Origin: Siphonodentalium dalli
Lineage: Eukaryota > Mollusca > Scaphopoda > Gadilida > Siphonodentaliidae
Length of the DNA stretch: 64,000 bases
NCBI GenBank assembly: GCA_032622095.1
Contig: CP136061.1
Span: 15,812,440-15,876,439 of the forward strand
Reading direction: 5' to 3'
Shown: positions 25,270-37,181 of the stretch, piece by piece
How positions within the stretch are numbered: position 1 is the first letter of the stretch
Layout: every line of letters starts with the position of its first letter
The notes under the pieces: generated by a model
Database searches by the model: none
The model's input: the letters and a program-made list of their open reading frames with translations, nothing else
What the model was told of the DNA's origin: nothing
Position numbers and translations under genes: made by a program

Positions 25270-26763
25270 ATGCATAAAATTTTATTTTTAATAAAAGTTA
25301 AATTTAGAACATAGTACATTATTTATCAGGTAAATCCAACACAGGATTATCAAAGTATTTTCTTAGACATGATCACATCAAGGATCTGCCCATTTCAACA
25401 TTTTGGAATTATGCTATTTTTCACAGCTGTTTGTCATTATAAATTTATGAAATTTTTCATTATATTTATGCATGTTGACAGCCTATAGTTACAGGTAAGT
25501 ATCATCACTCATATGATATAATATTGGGGTAAACAACGTTAAAGTTATTTTCGTGTGCGATCCCGACAAAGTATCGGCAGGGGTCGAGTTAATGTTTTTT
25601 ATTTTTTTAGCATTTTGTAGCACTGGGTAGATTTTCAAAAGCTTTCCCTGCCAATACATGACTTTTCATTGTAAATTGGTTAGCAGAAATTGGAAATAGC
25701 ATCGCATATTGTAATGCGAATCCAGTTAAATCGAGCCCTTAATGGTCATAAATACTATGGAGAGACTTCCAAATAGTTGGATGCAACAAGCTCCTAACTT
25801 CTGGAGCATGCGCAGTCTATTTTGCGGCCGATGATATCACAACTGAGCATGTGTATGAGGTTTTATGTGATACAGGCAGAGGTGTAACATTTTATATAAT
25901 GTCACGGCTGAACAGTATTTCCAATTTAAAATATCGCGATAGTTTGAAATTATCACCGCGATATCATGGTATATCGTGCACAGTACTGTTTGTGCAAAAA
26001 CATAGTTCTTTTTCTAAAATCGCGTATATTCAGATAACTTGTGTGTTTTACAATGACAACCACAGATAGGTTGTTAGATAAACAATATTAAAACATAAAA
26101 TGTCAGGCTTTTTATTATTGTTGTAGAACGAACAGGAAACCGTAACTGTGTTTATCAGAATGTCCCTGACTGTTATATTGTGATGGAACATTCCATTGAA
26201 TCCAGTACTGTGCGCACATCGTACTTTCGCTTTCATTTTCATGTCGTCGTTGGAATTGGGTAGGAATTGAAAAGACTGGGCAGTCTTGGTCTGTTTGTCA
26301 TATAAAGTTACCTGTATGTTGGACGACAGTTCAATGATATATATGTAATTTTAAAGTCATGTTCAATTTAAAAGTAAGACTCAGACTCGTGCATTTATAT
26401 ACATAATTTACAAACAACAGCTGCTAATCCCATAAAAGACCCCTCCCACACCAGGTACTAACAGTAGAATGCCCCACACATGCGCTAGACGCAAGATAAT
26501 ATATGCACAGCACCTAATTGTAAATACCATAGCCTACATGAAGTAAAATTTGAATCATCCTGCCACCCACATGTATGGACCATGCCATAAAAGTAAACAT
26601 GGAGTGCCAGGATAAATAAAGATCTCAGTGAGCACATCACATCATTAATCCAGCCCAATGTTAGGACTAAAAGTCCAGTGCAATATTTGGTAGATATGAT
26701 ACGATTGGCACAATATCACAAGTTCACAACATATCCATTGTGTTCAAACATAGATCAAGTATT
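25270..26763. other. no recognisable gene
   Basis: No supportable feature in about 1.5 kb, apart from AT-rich low-complexity sequence. Confidence 0.5.
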
Positions 26764-26771
26764 TGTGTGAG

Positions 26772-27611
26772 CAGAGGCGGACTGGGCCTAAAAACTGGCC
26801 CGGGAAATGAATATAATACCGGCCCATCCGTACCCCCCTTAAATCGGAATCTTTTCAGGGGGTGTCCACCTTGGGAAATTCCAACTGCACCCCCCCCTCC
26901 CTGAATCAGAATCTGTTCGGGGGGGTGGGGGGGGGGGGTGTCCACCTTGGGAAATTCCAACTGCCCCCCCTCCTTGAATCAGAATCAGACCAAATACATG
27001 TTTTTGCATAATTCCATTTGCACCCACCCCCTTGCACCTCAGTGCTCGGGCGTAATATCCTATATATTCAAAAACCATGGTTCTATATATTACCGGTATG
27101 AGACCATTAAGATATTTTTACCTGAAAAATTGCATAAATTCTAACATCTGGCGGTCCAACTCCAGACAAATGCACACGGCTACGGACAAGAGACCAGGAC
27201 ACACTGGGCTGTCCATGGTTGTTCGGCCCGGGGTGAGAAAATTTTGAAAACTATACAAGAAAATCGCTAATCCTAGCATCTAGACTGGCCTCAACTGAAG
27301 CGTTCCTATTGTGTTGGAAATTTCAATTGGGGGAGGGTCCGGGAGGGGTGCGTGAGAAATATTTTGGAATTTACAGCTGCATGTTACCGTTAAAATCTCG
27401 AGATTAACGGGGTCTTTACGTGGTGTTATATGATGCTGACAAGTTCATTTAATGACAAAAATTACGATTAGCCAATTTGGCTGGTTAAACAACACATGTG
27501 ACGGCCCACGTCGGTTTCATTTGCGGCCCAACCACATATACCCCCCCTCCCCCCACAGCCTCCGGCCAATCAGGAATTTTCCCGGTCTCCCGATCGGCCA
27601 GTCCACCTCTG
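26772..27611. mobile_element. hAT-like non-autonomous element, 840 bp
   Basis: Starts cagaggcggactgggcc and ends in the complement of cagaggtggactggcc. It is flanked by a perfect 8-bp target-site duplication, tgtgtgag, at 26,764-26,771 and 27,612-27,619. An 8-bp TSD and a CAGNGG terminus fit hAT. Inside are two to three ~80-bp tandem blocks ('gtccaccttgggaaattcca' with C/G tracts). No transposase is encoded. Confidence 0.85.
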
Positions 27612-27619
27612 TGTGTGAG

Positions 27620-28450
27620 AATGTTTGATTGGTTATCGGTCAAAAATACATGACCTGTCGCAATTGAACTGCCGATATACAGAGAAGAAAATAATTTGGC
27701 CGGTGTAAGACAGTGTTGACGATTAATCAAAATGCCGTACAGCCCAATAATCATGTATGGGGTTTGGTGCCATAGAATGGAATTTCAATAGTATTTTGAC
27801 ATCTCATGTTTAGTTTGACCCCAATCTCTGCGCATAGCGGATGGTCGGGTGGACACACAGGGGATCCACAGCTGTATTCATACTCGGACAATAAGTATGC
27901 AAGCAGTAGTCGTCAAGAGAAAAAATCACTCCCATCATAGCATTATTGCAAGAAACATACTCAGTGTTAACAGTACACGATCCGCGGGCATTGCATATCG
28001 GTGCTTTCCATTATTTATTTTTTTGTCAACCGAGAAAAATAATTATGGGTCACAAAAGAAAATAAGGTCATTTGGATTATTAAAGGTTTTAAAATCTTCT
28101 GTATTTCACAAAAATAAACAAATATTTCGCAAAAATAAACGATATATGGTATAGAGTTTCAGACTGACTTGCTTCCAAGTTCCATGTTGCCACCCTGTAC
28201 CGGTACTATTATTCCGCTCTGTACTCTTATTAATTTATCAGATTCAGACCCCGAAATTAGGAAAAAAAATTAATGGCAAATTTAATGCTGTGGCATGTTA
28301 GCAGGTCCAGCACTTACCCCAATTGCTGTATATTTACGTTTATGCATGTAAACCTCTATGGGACAATGATTTTGTTATGAAAGATGTTGACCTATTTTTT
28401 GTCAAATCAGCTTTTTATTGATAAAACCAACTGTGTAACTAATTAAAAAT
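27620..28450. other. no recognisable gene
   Basis: Nothing supportable was seen here; short frames lack coding character. Confidence 0.45.
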
Positions 28451-28451
28451 A

Positions 28452-29890
28452 AAATGTCCCCCAACGGTTTGAAGGATTTATGGGTTCCAGATCACTATAG
28501 TACAAACTGTCTTTAACCCTTTGAACCCTGTCAAAAATAGCCTATGCTCGAGCATGCGCATATAGCCCTACTAGTACCTGATACTAGTGGGTAATTCCAT
28601 ATACACGCCTGGCTGCCGCCGACCTGTTTTTGGGCCCATTAAATTATATTTTAGTTGGTTTGTCGTGCATCAGTATGCTATAAACCATTTATTTCTCATT
28701 GCGCTATTGTGTGTATGTGCAAATAAATCAAATTGACATATGATAGACCCTTCCCCATATGTGGAATAACACTGATTAATAAATGTGAGGGTACTAGTAC
28801 TTTAATCTGAAAATATTTGTTTAAATTATGTCTGTTCTACAAACATGTGGAACATGACACTATATGCCATAAATTTAGCATCACAGTTCGCTTAAAATAT
28901 TGTGTGTTCTTTGTAGATTATATGATATATGCATGCGCATATATTCTACCCAATAATAGCAATCAACCAGTCCATACACACCTTGGGCAACGCCGACATA
29001 TCTGGGTGCCATTTAAATATAAATCAGTGGGTCTGATGCGGGTTATACTATATTTAAATTTGCTATCAACTCATGTCATCGCTGCACTGAACTGTCGGTG
29101 TTACTGGATGTAGTCATAGTTCATTTGCACTGAAATATCGGTGTTACGGATTCAAAGGGTTAATGTGTCAAGAAAAAAATAACATGTCAAGTTTATTGGC
29201 AGTTGAAAAAAACTTCTGCCAATAACTTGACGATAAGGCCCACACAAGGCCCAAAATGTCGGACAAACCTGGTTTTCGAACTCGTCCGAAATATTGTTGC
29301 AAGAGACTCATATTTTAAATATGGTTTGAATCAGTTAATATTTAATTGTATTATCGCTCTAACAGTGAAAAACATGCTAAAAATAGACAAACTCCGGGGG
29401 AAAAATTTGAACAAACCTGGTTTTCGAACTCGTCCAAGATATTGTTGCAAGAGACTCATATATCAAATATGGTTTGAATCAGTTAATATTTTATTCAGTT
29501 ATCGTGCTAACGGTGTAAAAAATGCTAAAAATAGACAAACTAAGACCCATAACTCCGGAAAAAAAATTCGGACAAACCTGGTTTTCGAACTCGTCTGATA
29601 TATTTTTGCAAGAGTCTCATATTGGTTAATATTTGCGTGAGTTATCGCGCCAACGGTGAAAAACTTAAAAAAAAGTCATCAAAGATGGATAACTCTTGTC
29701 AAAAAGTTCGGACGTGACCCATTTTCTACAGGCAGTAAATAGTCATTGGGAGCAACTCACATACCAAATTTTTTAACAAATCCATTAACAAATGTCAAAG
29801 TTATAAGGCATTCTTTAGGTCCGTCCGCCCGCCAACCGTCCCTCGTCAAACCATAAGTCGAGTTTTTGAAAAACTCGACTAATAAAAGGT
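28452..29890. repeat. tandem-core array 3 (head, core repeats, terminal hairpin), split by a MITE
   Basis: The head (aatgtccc..ggtttgaaggatttatggg, 28,452-28,516) is interrupted by a TTAA-flanked MITE and resumes at 29,160 with a short hairpin (gtcaagtttattggcag and complement). Three copies of a ~125-bp core then follow (acaaacctggttttcgaact, gcaagagactcatat). A cgtccgcccgcc-type tract and a perfect hairpin agtcgagtttttgaaaaact at 29,858-29,882 end it. The same head recurs at 29,901. Confidence 0.65.
28517..29159. mobile_element. piggyBac-like MITE, 643 bp, TTAA target
   Basis: The element begins ccctttgaaccc and ends gg(a)ttcaaaggg. It is flanked on both sides by TTAA (28,513-28,516 and 29,160-29,163), the diagnostic piggyBac target duplication. 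Comparison with the uninterrupted head sequence at 29,901-29,985 supports insertion here: the flanking repeat continues on the other side of the element. No transposase. Confidence 0.85.
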
Positions 29891-29900
29891 CGCTGACCAA

Positions 29901-30238
29901 AATGTCCCCTAATGGTTTGAAGGATTTATGGGTTTCAAATGCCAATACTACATTCTGTCTTTAAATGTGTAAAAGTGTCGAGAAAGGGCCAATATATAAA
30001 CTCGAAAATAAAAAAACATAAAAAAATAAGTCAAAAATTGCAATAACTCTGCCAAAATTACTCAAAAGTCGCAGGTGAGCAGGTTCTCATTCTGGTTGAC
30101 ATCGGTGAAGTTTTTTTTAAAATTGACTGGAAAATGATGGAATACAGGCTCGGACAAAGTTCTGGATGGACACACGGAGGGCTAGACACAAGGACAAGGG
30201 TAATTACTATATAGTCCTCCAATGGAATGTCGGAGGAC
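29901..30238. repeat. tandem-core element 4 (head plus core plus hairpin)
   Basis: The head matches 28,452-28,516 and lies immediately after the terminal hairpin of array 3. A single core-like unit (gcaataactctgccaaaatta) and a ggacacacggagggc tract follow. An inverted repeat gtcctcc / ggaggac at about 30,212-30,238 closes it. It is a shorter relative of array 3. Confidence 0.55.
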
Positions 30239-30239
30239 A

Positions 30240-30903
30240 AAAATATGTCCTACCTGTTTTAAGCCAATCAATTATCAGTCTGTCCTTAACTGCTGTCTCT
30301 ATCTGAAGATGATGTTAAGTACATCTTCTAAATCTGTAAATTAAGATATAACCACATTTTACCATATATTCAGGTCAGCTAACATATACATATATTAAAT
30401 TATTGGCTTTGACGCATAAAATTTCACCTTTCCTAATGTGCTTTGCCTCTAATTACATGTATGATTATATATGTGCACACTAAGCATATACCTCTATATA
30501 GAACTAAACAACCTATTGCATATATAAGTTATAATGCCGATTGGACTCATGGAGTATATACAGCAAATGGGGAAATTGCTCCACGTGATAATGAGATCAA
30601 ATTTTTCCAAAACGGCATTTCTCTACTCTCTAGAGCTGCAATACGTAACTTTGTTACGATGGTCCTGTAACTATCTGGATAGAGCCAAGGAAACCTTATT
30701 TTTAACAGAAACAAGAACTTTCCCAGATATCCTGTCTGTGAAAAAGCGCTGCGATCCAGACAAATTTATAGTGCCCTAGTACTATATATGAAAATGAGAG
30801 ATTGGTATATAAACAGTAATATATCAACTTGTCAAGTGAGAATAATGATGAACTAATATAAGCAAATGTGGAATACTACTAGTAGTATATGCATCAGAAT
30901 TAA
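30240..30903. other. no recognisable gene
   Basis: Two short overlapping plus-strand frames at 30,443-30,779 look peptide-like but match no family I know and have no convincing splice context. Confidence 0.45.
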
Positions 30904-30907
30904 TTAA

Positions 30908-31155
30908 CCCTTTCATAACAGGAGAATCGCTGGTGCAGCAGTAAACATCCAATGCCAGTGCATTATCCTATATATATACCAGTTTACCATAGGGAGCCAT
31001 GCATATTTAAGAGAATGCAAGGTCAAGGTAAATATTGATAGGCCAGTGTATTCTCTTACATATGTGAGGCTCCCAATGGGAGACTCGCTTATTTAAGAGA
31101 ATGAATTGGCACAGGGTTTTTCGCTAAATTTTAGGAAACTCCAGTCATGAAAGGG
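30908..31155. mobile_element. piggyBac-like MITE, 248 bp, TTAA target
   Basis: Begins ccctttcat and ends atgaaaggg, flanked by TTAA at 30,904-30,907 and 31,156-31,159. Its termini resemble, but are not the same as, those of the 643-bp MITE at 28.5 kb. Confidence 0.8.
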
Positions 31156-31548
31156 TTAAGCAAGTACCTTACTCCTATTTAAATTCACGCAGTACTACTA
31201 CCCATCGGCAGCGATGAGCGAACATAATAATACGATTTGTGAGTTTATACCAAACAATCGGAAAAATAAGAGGGCTATTTTAGATAGTTATTTGACAATT
31301 ATATTTACATGTGGGCAACCAATCGAAACACATGTACATGTAAAGCGTCAAATCATGGTTTGATCTTTGACGTTGATAACTTGCAATGCTTCTAAGAAAT
31401 ATATATTTAATTGTATCAAAAGCAATAAAGTGAATCGCGAAATGTATTGATCATATTGTGGGTTTGTATTGTGAAAGATATTACAGAAGCTGCGAAACAA
31501 TAGCACTAAACTGTTTGAATGATTTGTTCAATGAACGGCCACTTACAA

Positions 31549-31713
31549 CTATCTAGAGACTTCAGGGACGGTACCCTCCCTATATTCAGCGACCAGATGA
31601 TCTCCAGTATATGTTTCATCACTGAAGTAGAGCACCTTGTACATGAACATGTAGCTGGATTGGAGATTGCTGTCTTGACCCTTCACACTTGCCCTCATGC
31701 CAGTTTGTTCCTC
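31549..31713 (-). CDS. candidate exon, unrecognised
   Basis: A minus-strand acceptor (ttttgtag) at 31,714 opens a frame of 54 codons ending TAG at 31,549. The middle reads MFMYKVLYFSDETYTGD, faintly like the beta-strand core of F5/8 type C (discoidin) domains; I would not rely on that. A consensus donor (gtaagt, 31,541-31,546) lies just after the stop, which is odd if this is the real frame. Another frame of the same exon is open for 30 codons and is the one phase-compatible with the candidate exon at 33.7 kb. Confidence 0.25.
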   Translation of the reverse strand, partial: EEQTGMRASVKGQDSNLQSSYMFMYKVLYFSDETYTGDHLVAEYREGTVPEVSR

Positions 31714-31774
31714 CTACAAAAGAGATCATAATTAATGTATTGCAATAATAACATCTTACGTGTACCGTTAACTG

Positions 31775-31892
31775 TTGTCGAGAGCTTTCCGATGAATGAC
31801 AACAAGCCATATTTCCGACTAAATCCTGAAAAGTTACTGTTACCCATAATTCTTCTGTGGTTAAGGAGACAATTACTTTGGGCATAACTGTA
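31775..31892. repeat. half copy of the 34.0-kb hairpin MITE
   Basis: Matches the right arm of the hairpin element at 34,030-34,281 (gagagctttcc, caagccatatttccgactaa, acccataattct), with small indels, and ends in the same actgta terminus. Only one arm is present. Confidence 0.7.
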
Positions 31893-32109
31893 TATAATGC
31901 AAATCAATCCATATAGACAATCGCATGGAAAATCAAGTTTCTAATTACTAGTATGGCTATTAATATAATGAATATACTAGTATGGGTTATTCTTAGCTAA
32001 TAGTATATCATTGTATGTCGTATTAGAGCTGACTCTGAAATAGTATGGAATCTGAAGAGGTTTGCCGAATGGTGCTTGCCAGTGAGTTCGAGTGGGACTG
32101 AATATTTTG

Positions 32110-32966
32110 TAGGGGTGCGAGATATCGCCGGTGCACAGGTGTATCGCGAATCAGAGTTCTACGATACACGCACCGGTTCCATAGCCAAATAATCGCGCAT
32201 CGCGATACACAATTCTGTTCATCTATTACCGGTGTCCATTATTCGTTCTTTAAAATTGCTATATTAACGCTGGAGAATAAGAATTAAATGCAACGGCATG
32301 CAAGAAGCATGATCAAGTCATTCTACTTCAAAGCGCCGATTAAATAGGTCAGCCACCTGTTCGTCGGTCATGCGCGTGGGCATTGTTGTTTTTGTGTAAA
32401 GTTTGATATACCATTGTCACCGTTGGCACACAGAAGAGTTCGTTCATAGAAATGATGTCGCCAAAAGGCTCAAAATGTACATCATGCTAATCATTTGTCG
32501 TTCATTGGAGTTGAAGTGCATATTTGAGAATTAAATCATTCCCGTTAACAGTCACCGATACCCAATTGACATAAACGTGTCTCATCGCAAGACTCGTAGT
32601 AAACCGCATCAATACAGACAGCGTTCCGAACTTCCGACGTGGTATTTTTGAATTACTCCCCCTGGACTGTATTTAAATGAATTAAACAACAAACGTGGTA
32701 TATGTTTTTGTACTTGAAAGTCGTGTAATCCCATACGACCTTGGCCTTATATAAAACAGTAGCTGGTATTGAAGGATTAATCAAATTAATGAACTATTAA
32801 ATAATGACTATGATTGAATATATGTTTTTTTTCAACCAATTCATGAATTCCATATGAAGGGCTGCATCCAGAAATACTAGGGTATCGTATCTAGATAAGT
32901 ATTGTATCGCGACCGCATATCGTGATATGTATCGTATCGCGACACTGGTAGTACCTCCCACCCCTA
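32110..32966. mobile_element. hAT-like non-autonomous element, 857 bp
   Basis: Starts taggggtgcgagatatcg and ends in cctcccacccctaa-type sequence (complement taggggtgggaggta). A perfect 8-bp target-site duplication, atattttg, lies at 32,102-32,109 and 32,967-32,974. Subterminal regions carry many gtatcgcgatac blocks in both orientations, as in other hAT elements. No transposase frame. Confidence 0.88.
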
Positions 32967-33039
32967 ATATTTTGTGCAAACTTGAAAGCATAATCATATA
33001 ATAGCCGATGAGCCCGACGTTGTCCGGGCTATTCAAAAA

Positions 33040-33640
33040 CCAAATTTCAAGTCCGGGCTATTCAAAAACGCAATTACCCGTTACCGAGATCTGGTCTGTG
33101 CATGCGCGAAGCTGGCGTCGCACGGGCTCGGCGACCCGATAAAATTTGTATCCGGGGCAGATACATTCACATACCAAATTTCAAGTCGATAGCTCCATCC
33201 GTTTTCCGAGATCTCGTCTGCGCATGCGCGAAGCTGGCGTCGCAACGGGCTCGGCGACCCGATAAAATTCTTATCCGGGGCAAGATACATTCACACACCA
33301 AATTTCAAGTCGATAGCTCCACCCGTTTCCGAGATCTCGTCTGCGCATGTGCGAAGCTGGCGTCGCACGGGCTCGGCGACCCAATAAAATTCGTATCCGG
33401 GGCAAGATACATTCACATAGCAAATTTCAAGTCGATAGCTCCACCCGTTTCCGAGATCTCGTCTGCACATGCGCTGCACGGGCGTCGCACAGGCTCGCCA
33501 ATACGACAACGACCACCGCCTGGTCAAACTACACACACGTACCAAGTTTCGTCCCGATCGGTCGAGAATCGTAGATTTGTATTAATGACAGACAGACAGA
33601 CAAACAGACAGAGGTCTTCAAAATATATATGAGATTAGTT
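33040..33640. repeat. tandem-core array 5 with GACA tract
   Basis: About three and a half copies of a 122-bp unit (gcgaagctggcgtcgcacgg, ataccaaatttcaagtcgat, gagatctcgtctgc), then a (GACA)n tract at about 33,588-33,610. The atacca-aatttcaa core motif is shared with arrays 1 to 3. A 176-codon open frame across it is a by-product of the repeat. Confidence 0.75.
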
Positions 33641-33663
33641 TATAATAGATAATTCATAAATAC

Positions 33664-33739
33664 CTGTGAAAAATTCAACCAGATTCCTCAAGCCTTGATA
33701 TTCCAACCACCATGAATCATCTGTGATCGTCCACTCCAT
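33664..33739 (-). CDS. candidate first coding exon, unrecognised
   Basis: On the minus strand an ATG in good context (acaatgg) opens 25 codons beginning MEWTITDDSWWLEYQGLRNL. They end at a consensus donor, cacag|gtattt, at 33,664, in phase 1. The other two frames are blocked before the donor. A compatible downstream frame exists at 31,713, but joining them gives a short product with no family I can name, so this remains a weak candidate. Confidence 0.25.
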
Positions 33740-34029
33740 TGTACAGACGTCATAAACGAGTCGAAATTTAGCATGGAAATGATGCAATTATTTGTAGACC
33801 AGAATAATGTTGTTTTAAAAAGATTCTTCAAAAATGGCACGCAGTCAGCAAAAAAAATAGATGTTCCACATTAACAATTTTGGATTTTAATACAGAATCT
33901 AGAATTATTTAAAAGCAGACTGTCCACATGTTATCTGTAGAATTGTAGCTCATATATATCAAGACTAAACACGCTGAATGAATATTCTAGCTTCACAGAC
34001 GACCATGATGATGCAAATGCTTGTGTATA

Positions 34030-34281
34030 CAGTAATGCCCTAATTAATCAACTCCCTAACCACAGCAGAATTATGGGTAACTTTTCAGGATTTAGTCGGA
34101 AATATGGCTTGTTGCTATTCATCGGAAAACTCTCCTAGAAATATGGCTTGTTGCCATTCATCAGAAAACTCTCTGCGAGAGCTTTCCAATGAATGGCAAC
34201 AAGCCATATTTCCGACTAAATCCTGAAAAGTTACCCATAATTCTGCTGTGGTTAGGGAGTCGATTAATTAGGGCATTACTG
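34030..34281. mobile_element. hairpin MITE, 252 bp, TA target
   Basis: A near-perfect inverted repeat with ~104-bp arms. The left arm begins cagtaatgccctaattaatc and the right arm is its complement, with three or four differences. Flanking TA on both sides (34,028-34,029 and 34,282-34,283) and a CAGT terminus fit the Tc1/mariner-pogo group. The centre holds a third, partial copy of the inner arm. A solitary half copy lies at 31.8 kb. Confidence 0.85.
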
Positions 34282-34283
34282 TA

Positions 34284-36317
34284 GTAGTGATTACCAGTCA
34301 ACATAGAACATTACTTGACCCAGATAATGATGATTTAATTTTAAATTAATACGATATCCATTATTATGAAGATTTTAATTTTGATTACTTATTATATACT
34401 AGAGGTTCCAATTTCATCACTTTCACATAAATGCAGAAGTTATCACATTGTGACAATTGTATACCATTGTGAAAAGAACCACTAAATTTGTTATTTTGTA
34501 TTAAACTTAAACTGCCGGTATGGGCCTAAATGAATGGTCAACACTTGGGATTTGTTCGACTACATGTATATTTTATATCTATAGTTGCTCTATATATATA
34601 GTGAATTATGATGATGAAGATGATAAAGTGGAGACGATGGTGAAGATGAGTTTATAGATTATTAAAAAACAAAAGGATTCCAATATGCTTTTATATTGCC
34701 AAGCTAAATTTTACATGTCTATGCTCACCATTATGGCATATCTGACATCAATGAATCATGATAATTATTTCATTGTGTCAATAGTTGCGACTGGATCTGG
34801 ACACTATATTTTTGAGTCAGTCATATGACAACAAAGGCTGAGTTAATGAACCCCAAGCACACAAGTCCCTCACATAAAAGTCATATCTCTAACTGTATAT
34901 ATGACTACAAGTCTAAAATAATTCAGGAACAATCAAAGTAAACTGTTAGAAGTTAGAAGTTTTTAACAAAATGCGAATGATATTTACGAGGATGTGCAAT
35001 GATCTCTGTATGAGAACATATGAAACTAACCACAATTTTTGACGAATACTTTGTGTTGATTTGCGAAAATTCCCCCCTGTACTATTATTGCGCCCCCATA
35101 CTATTATTTATTTTAAAGGAAATTTCACCCCTGTACTATTATTCCGCCCCCTACTATTTAGTCTATTATTTGGATCCCGAGAGTAGCATATAACTGCTTG
35201 AAATTTAGCACCAGCCGTCAAAGCCACCTCGCCTTTTTAACAATCGACATGAGGATATTTGGATCAATTCCAAGTCACCTCGCCATATCGCTTCATGACA
35301 TGAGGATCTTTCGAGAGCTGTGCCTTGAGCAGTTTTAATATGAGATTGAGACACAAAAGTAGGCCTACTTTGAATCATCAGATCATGCAACTTGAAAGAT
35401 CACGGGACCCCAATTTTAAATTTGCATGGTTGAACCAACCAAGCTATTACTATTAGTCAAAATAAATTGTTCTGAACAACAAATCTGGAAAAACAATTGC
35501 CATACAGCCTACAGGTACATGTGAGTTCACTTGTGAGCAAGTCACCCAATTTCGATGCACATTTATGGATTCAAAATTATTTCTGGGTATTCATCTCTGA
35601 ACAGACTGAATTTAAAACAAATAATACTGATGCCGTACGTCAGTTGTCACATTGACATTGTGTAATATATTAATTATTTTGTCGGCAAACACGACGGTGA
35701 TGATGATGATGACTGACTGATGTCAGACGATAGACGATGATGATAAAAAAAACTTTAAAATTCATGAAATCTCACGCGAAGGTGAAGGTCAATGAGGACT
35801 CCAGAGGGGTAATTTAAAAAATGGGAATATTTTAGCAACTAATACGGAAATTACGATGTTCTGTTTAGTTACTTAGAAGTTAGATTTTCATCAAATTGTT
35901 AATAACATACTATCATACTATGAGTATGATACTAGTAAAGATGATGATGTAAATTATTTCAAATCTAAAGTAGTCATACATATTAATACTAATAGCAATA
36001 TAATTTACCGTTAATTAATATGTTATATAGTACTTGCAATATCTTTCAATGAAATTCCAATTTCCACATCTAAATGTCCTAAATGATATATCAATGATAA
36101 AAAATCCGCCCTCGCTTCGGCAAGTTCGGGATGAAGGACGTGTAGCTAATTTCAGGCGGCGCTGGTTAGGAACATAAATTATAGTCCGGGGAAAATAATA
36201 AAATATATAGGCTAGAGCCTAGATGATAATGGCATAATACTAGTCTATAGTAATCAAATGATAATGATGTAAATTATTAATTTAATTATTCAAAATCTAA
36301 AGTAAAGTTGGCCTACC
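34284..36317. other. no recognisable gene
   Basis: About 2 kb of AT-rich sequence with low-complexity gat/tga runs (around 34,600 and 35,700) and two copies of a small cccctgtactattatt block (35,080 and 35,130). It forms the left flank of the retrotransposon insertion. Confidence 0.5.
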
Positions 36318-36321
36318 TAGT

Positions 36322-36829
36322 TGTTATAACTTTGCCTATTTTGCTGCGATGTGACAAAGTATAACTACAGTAATATTGCGTTTATACCAAACATGAAATA
36401 CAAACGGGGCAGAGAAGGGGTCAAGAAAAGATGTCTCACCTAATCTGCTCGTCTGTGTTCTGTTTGGTCCGGTGGTCTGTTGTCGTGAATCTTTGGGCAA
36501 GTCCGTGTCGTTATCCTGGATGATGGCGTATTGTATGAGTGATGATAGATGATTGTTGGATGTAGGCCAACGTCCTAGAAAACTGTGATGAAGTCCGAAT
36601 GTAACTTAGAACAACATGCGACTGTTCTTGTCGAGAATCGTAACCACAAGAGATCGATAGGGAGATGTATTCTTCCGCGCCACGGAAACCTTCCTTCGCT
36701 CAGTCCGTGCGCCACTCAACGTCCTGGATTCGGTCACCTGATACTTTGACCTTTGACATGATCATTCATAACAACAATAGTCAACAAAACACATGTGCAC
36801 AGTCCACGTGTACCTCAACATTCACCACA
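36322..36829 (-). repeat. 3' LTR (508 bp)
   Basis: Matches the copy at 51,648-52,155 with no difference that I could find. The sense strand starts tgtggtgaatg and ends gttataaca. It is preceded in sense by the polypurine tract. Confidence 0.95.
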
Positions 36830-36840
36830 CTCCTCCCCGT
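36830..36840 (-). other. polypurine tract
   Basis: The sense-strand sequence acggggaggag directly abuts the 3' LTR, the expected position for second-strand priming. Confidence 0.8.
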
Positions 36841-37181
36841 TCCATTCTTTGAGATGGTGGAATATCTCCAAGAAGGTGGTGTTGACTATGTTGAACTCCA
36901 TCCAAGACGCCAAGCAACAGGCAGAGTGAATAACGATGGGCTGCATTATTTTGGGACGCCCACTATCCCTCAGAATACAAGTTCTCCCCTAAAGTCCCTA
37001 AATGGTGCCAGGCACTGATCACAAGCTGCATTATTGGGACGCTTGTTATCCCTTCCGAAAGTCCCTGAAAGTTCTTAGGAGTTCCCGAGATAAACTTCCT
37101 TCGTTTCCAGGAATGTCAAAACTGTTATAGGTGTGGAATCCATTATCTGGGGCTTCCACTACCCCGGCCGAACTTCTGCAG
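36841..37181 (-). other. 3' untranslated region of the retrotransposon with an internal duplication
   Basis: About 340 bp between the end of the fourth frame and the polypurine tract. Two diverged copies of a ~55-bp block (ctgcattatt, gggacgc, tatccct, gtccct) lie at about 36,940-37,000 and 37,025-37,075. No coding sequence is seen. Confidence 0.5.

Noticed and set aside
28817-29113. 98-codon frame inside the piggyBac-like MITE
   Set aside because: No similarity to piggyBac transposase and too short; chance frame.
31620-31713. Carbonic-anhydrase-like piece (CEGSRQQSPIQL) in one frame of the 31.7-kb candidate exon
   Set aside because: The C-x-G-x-x-QSPI resemblance is short, the frame stops soon after, and no zinc-histidine part is nearby.
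33102-33632. 176-codon Arg/Ala-rich frame
   Set aside because: Runs across a 122-bp tandem-core repeat; opposite frames are equally open.
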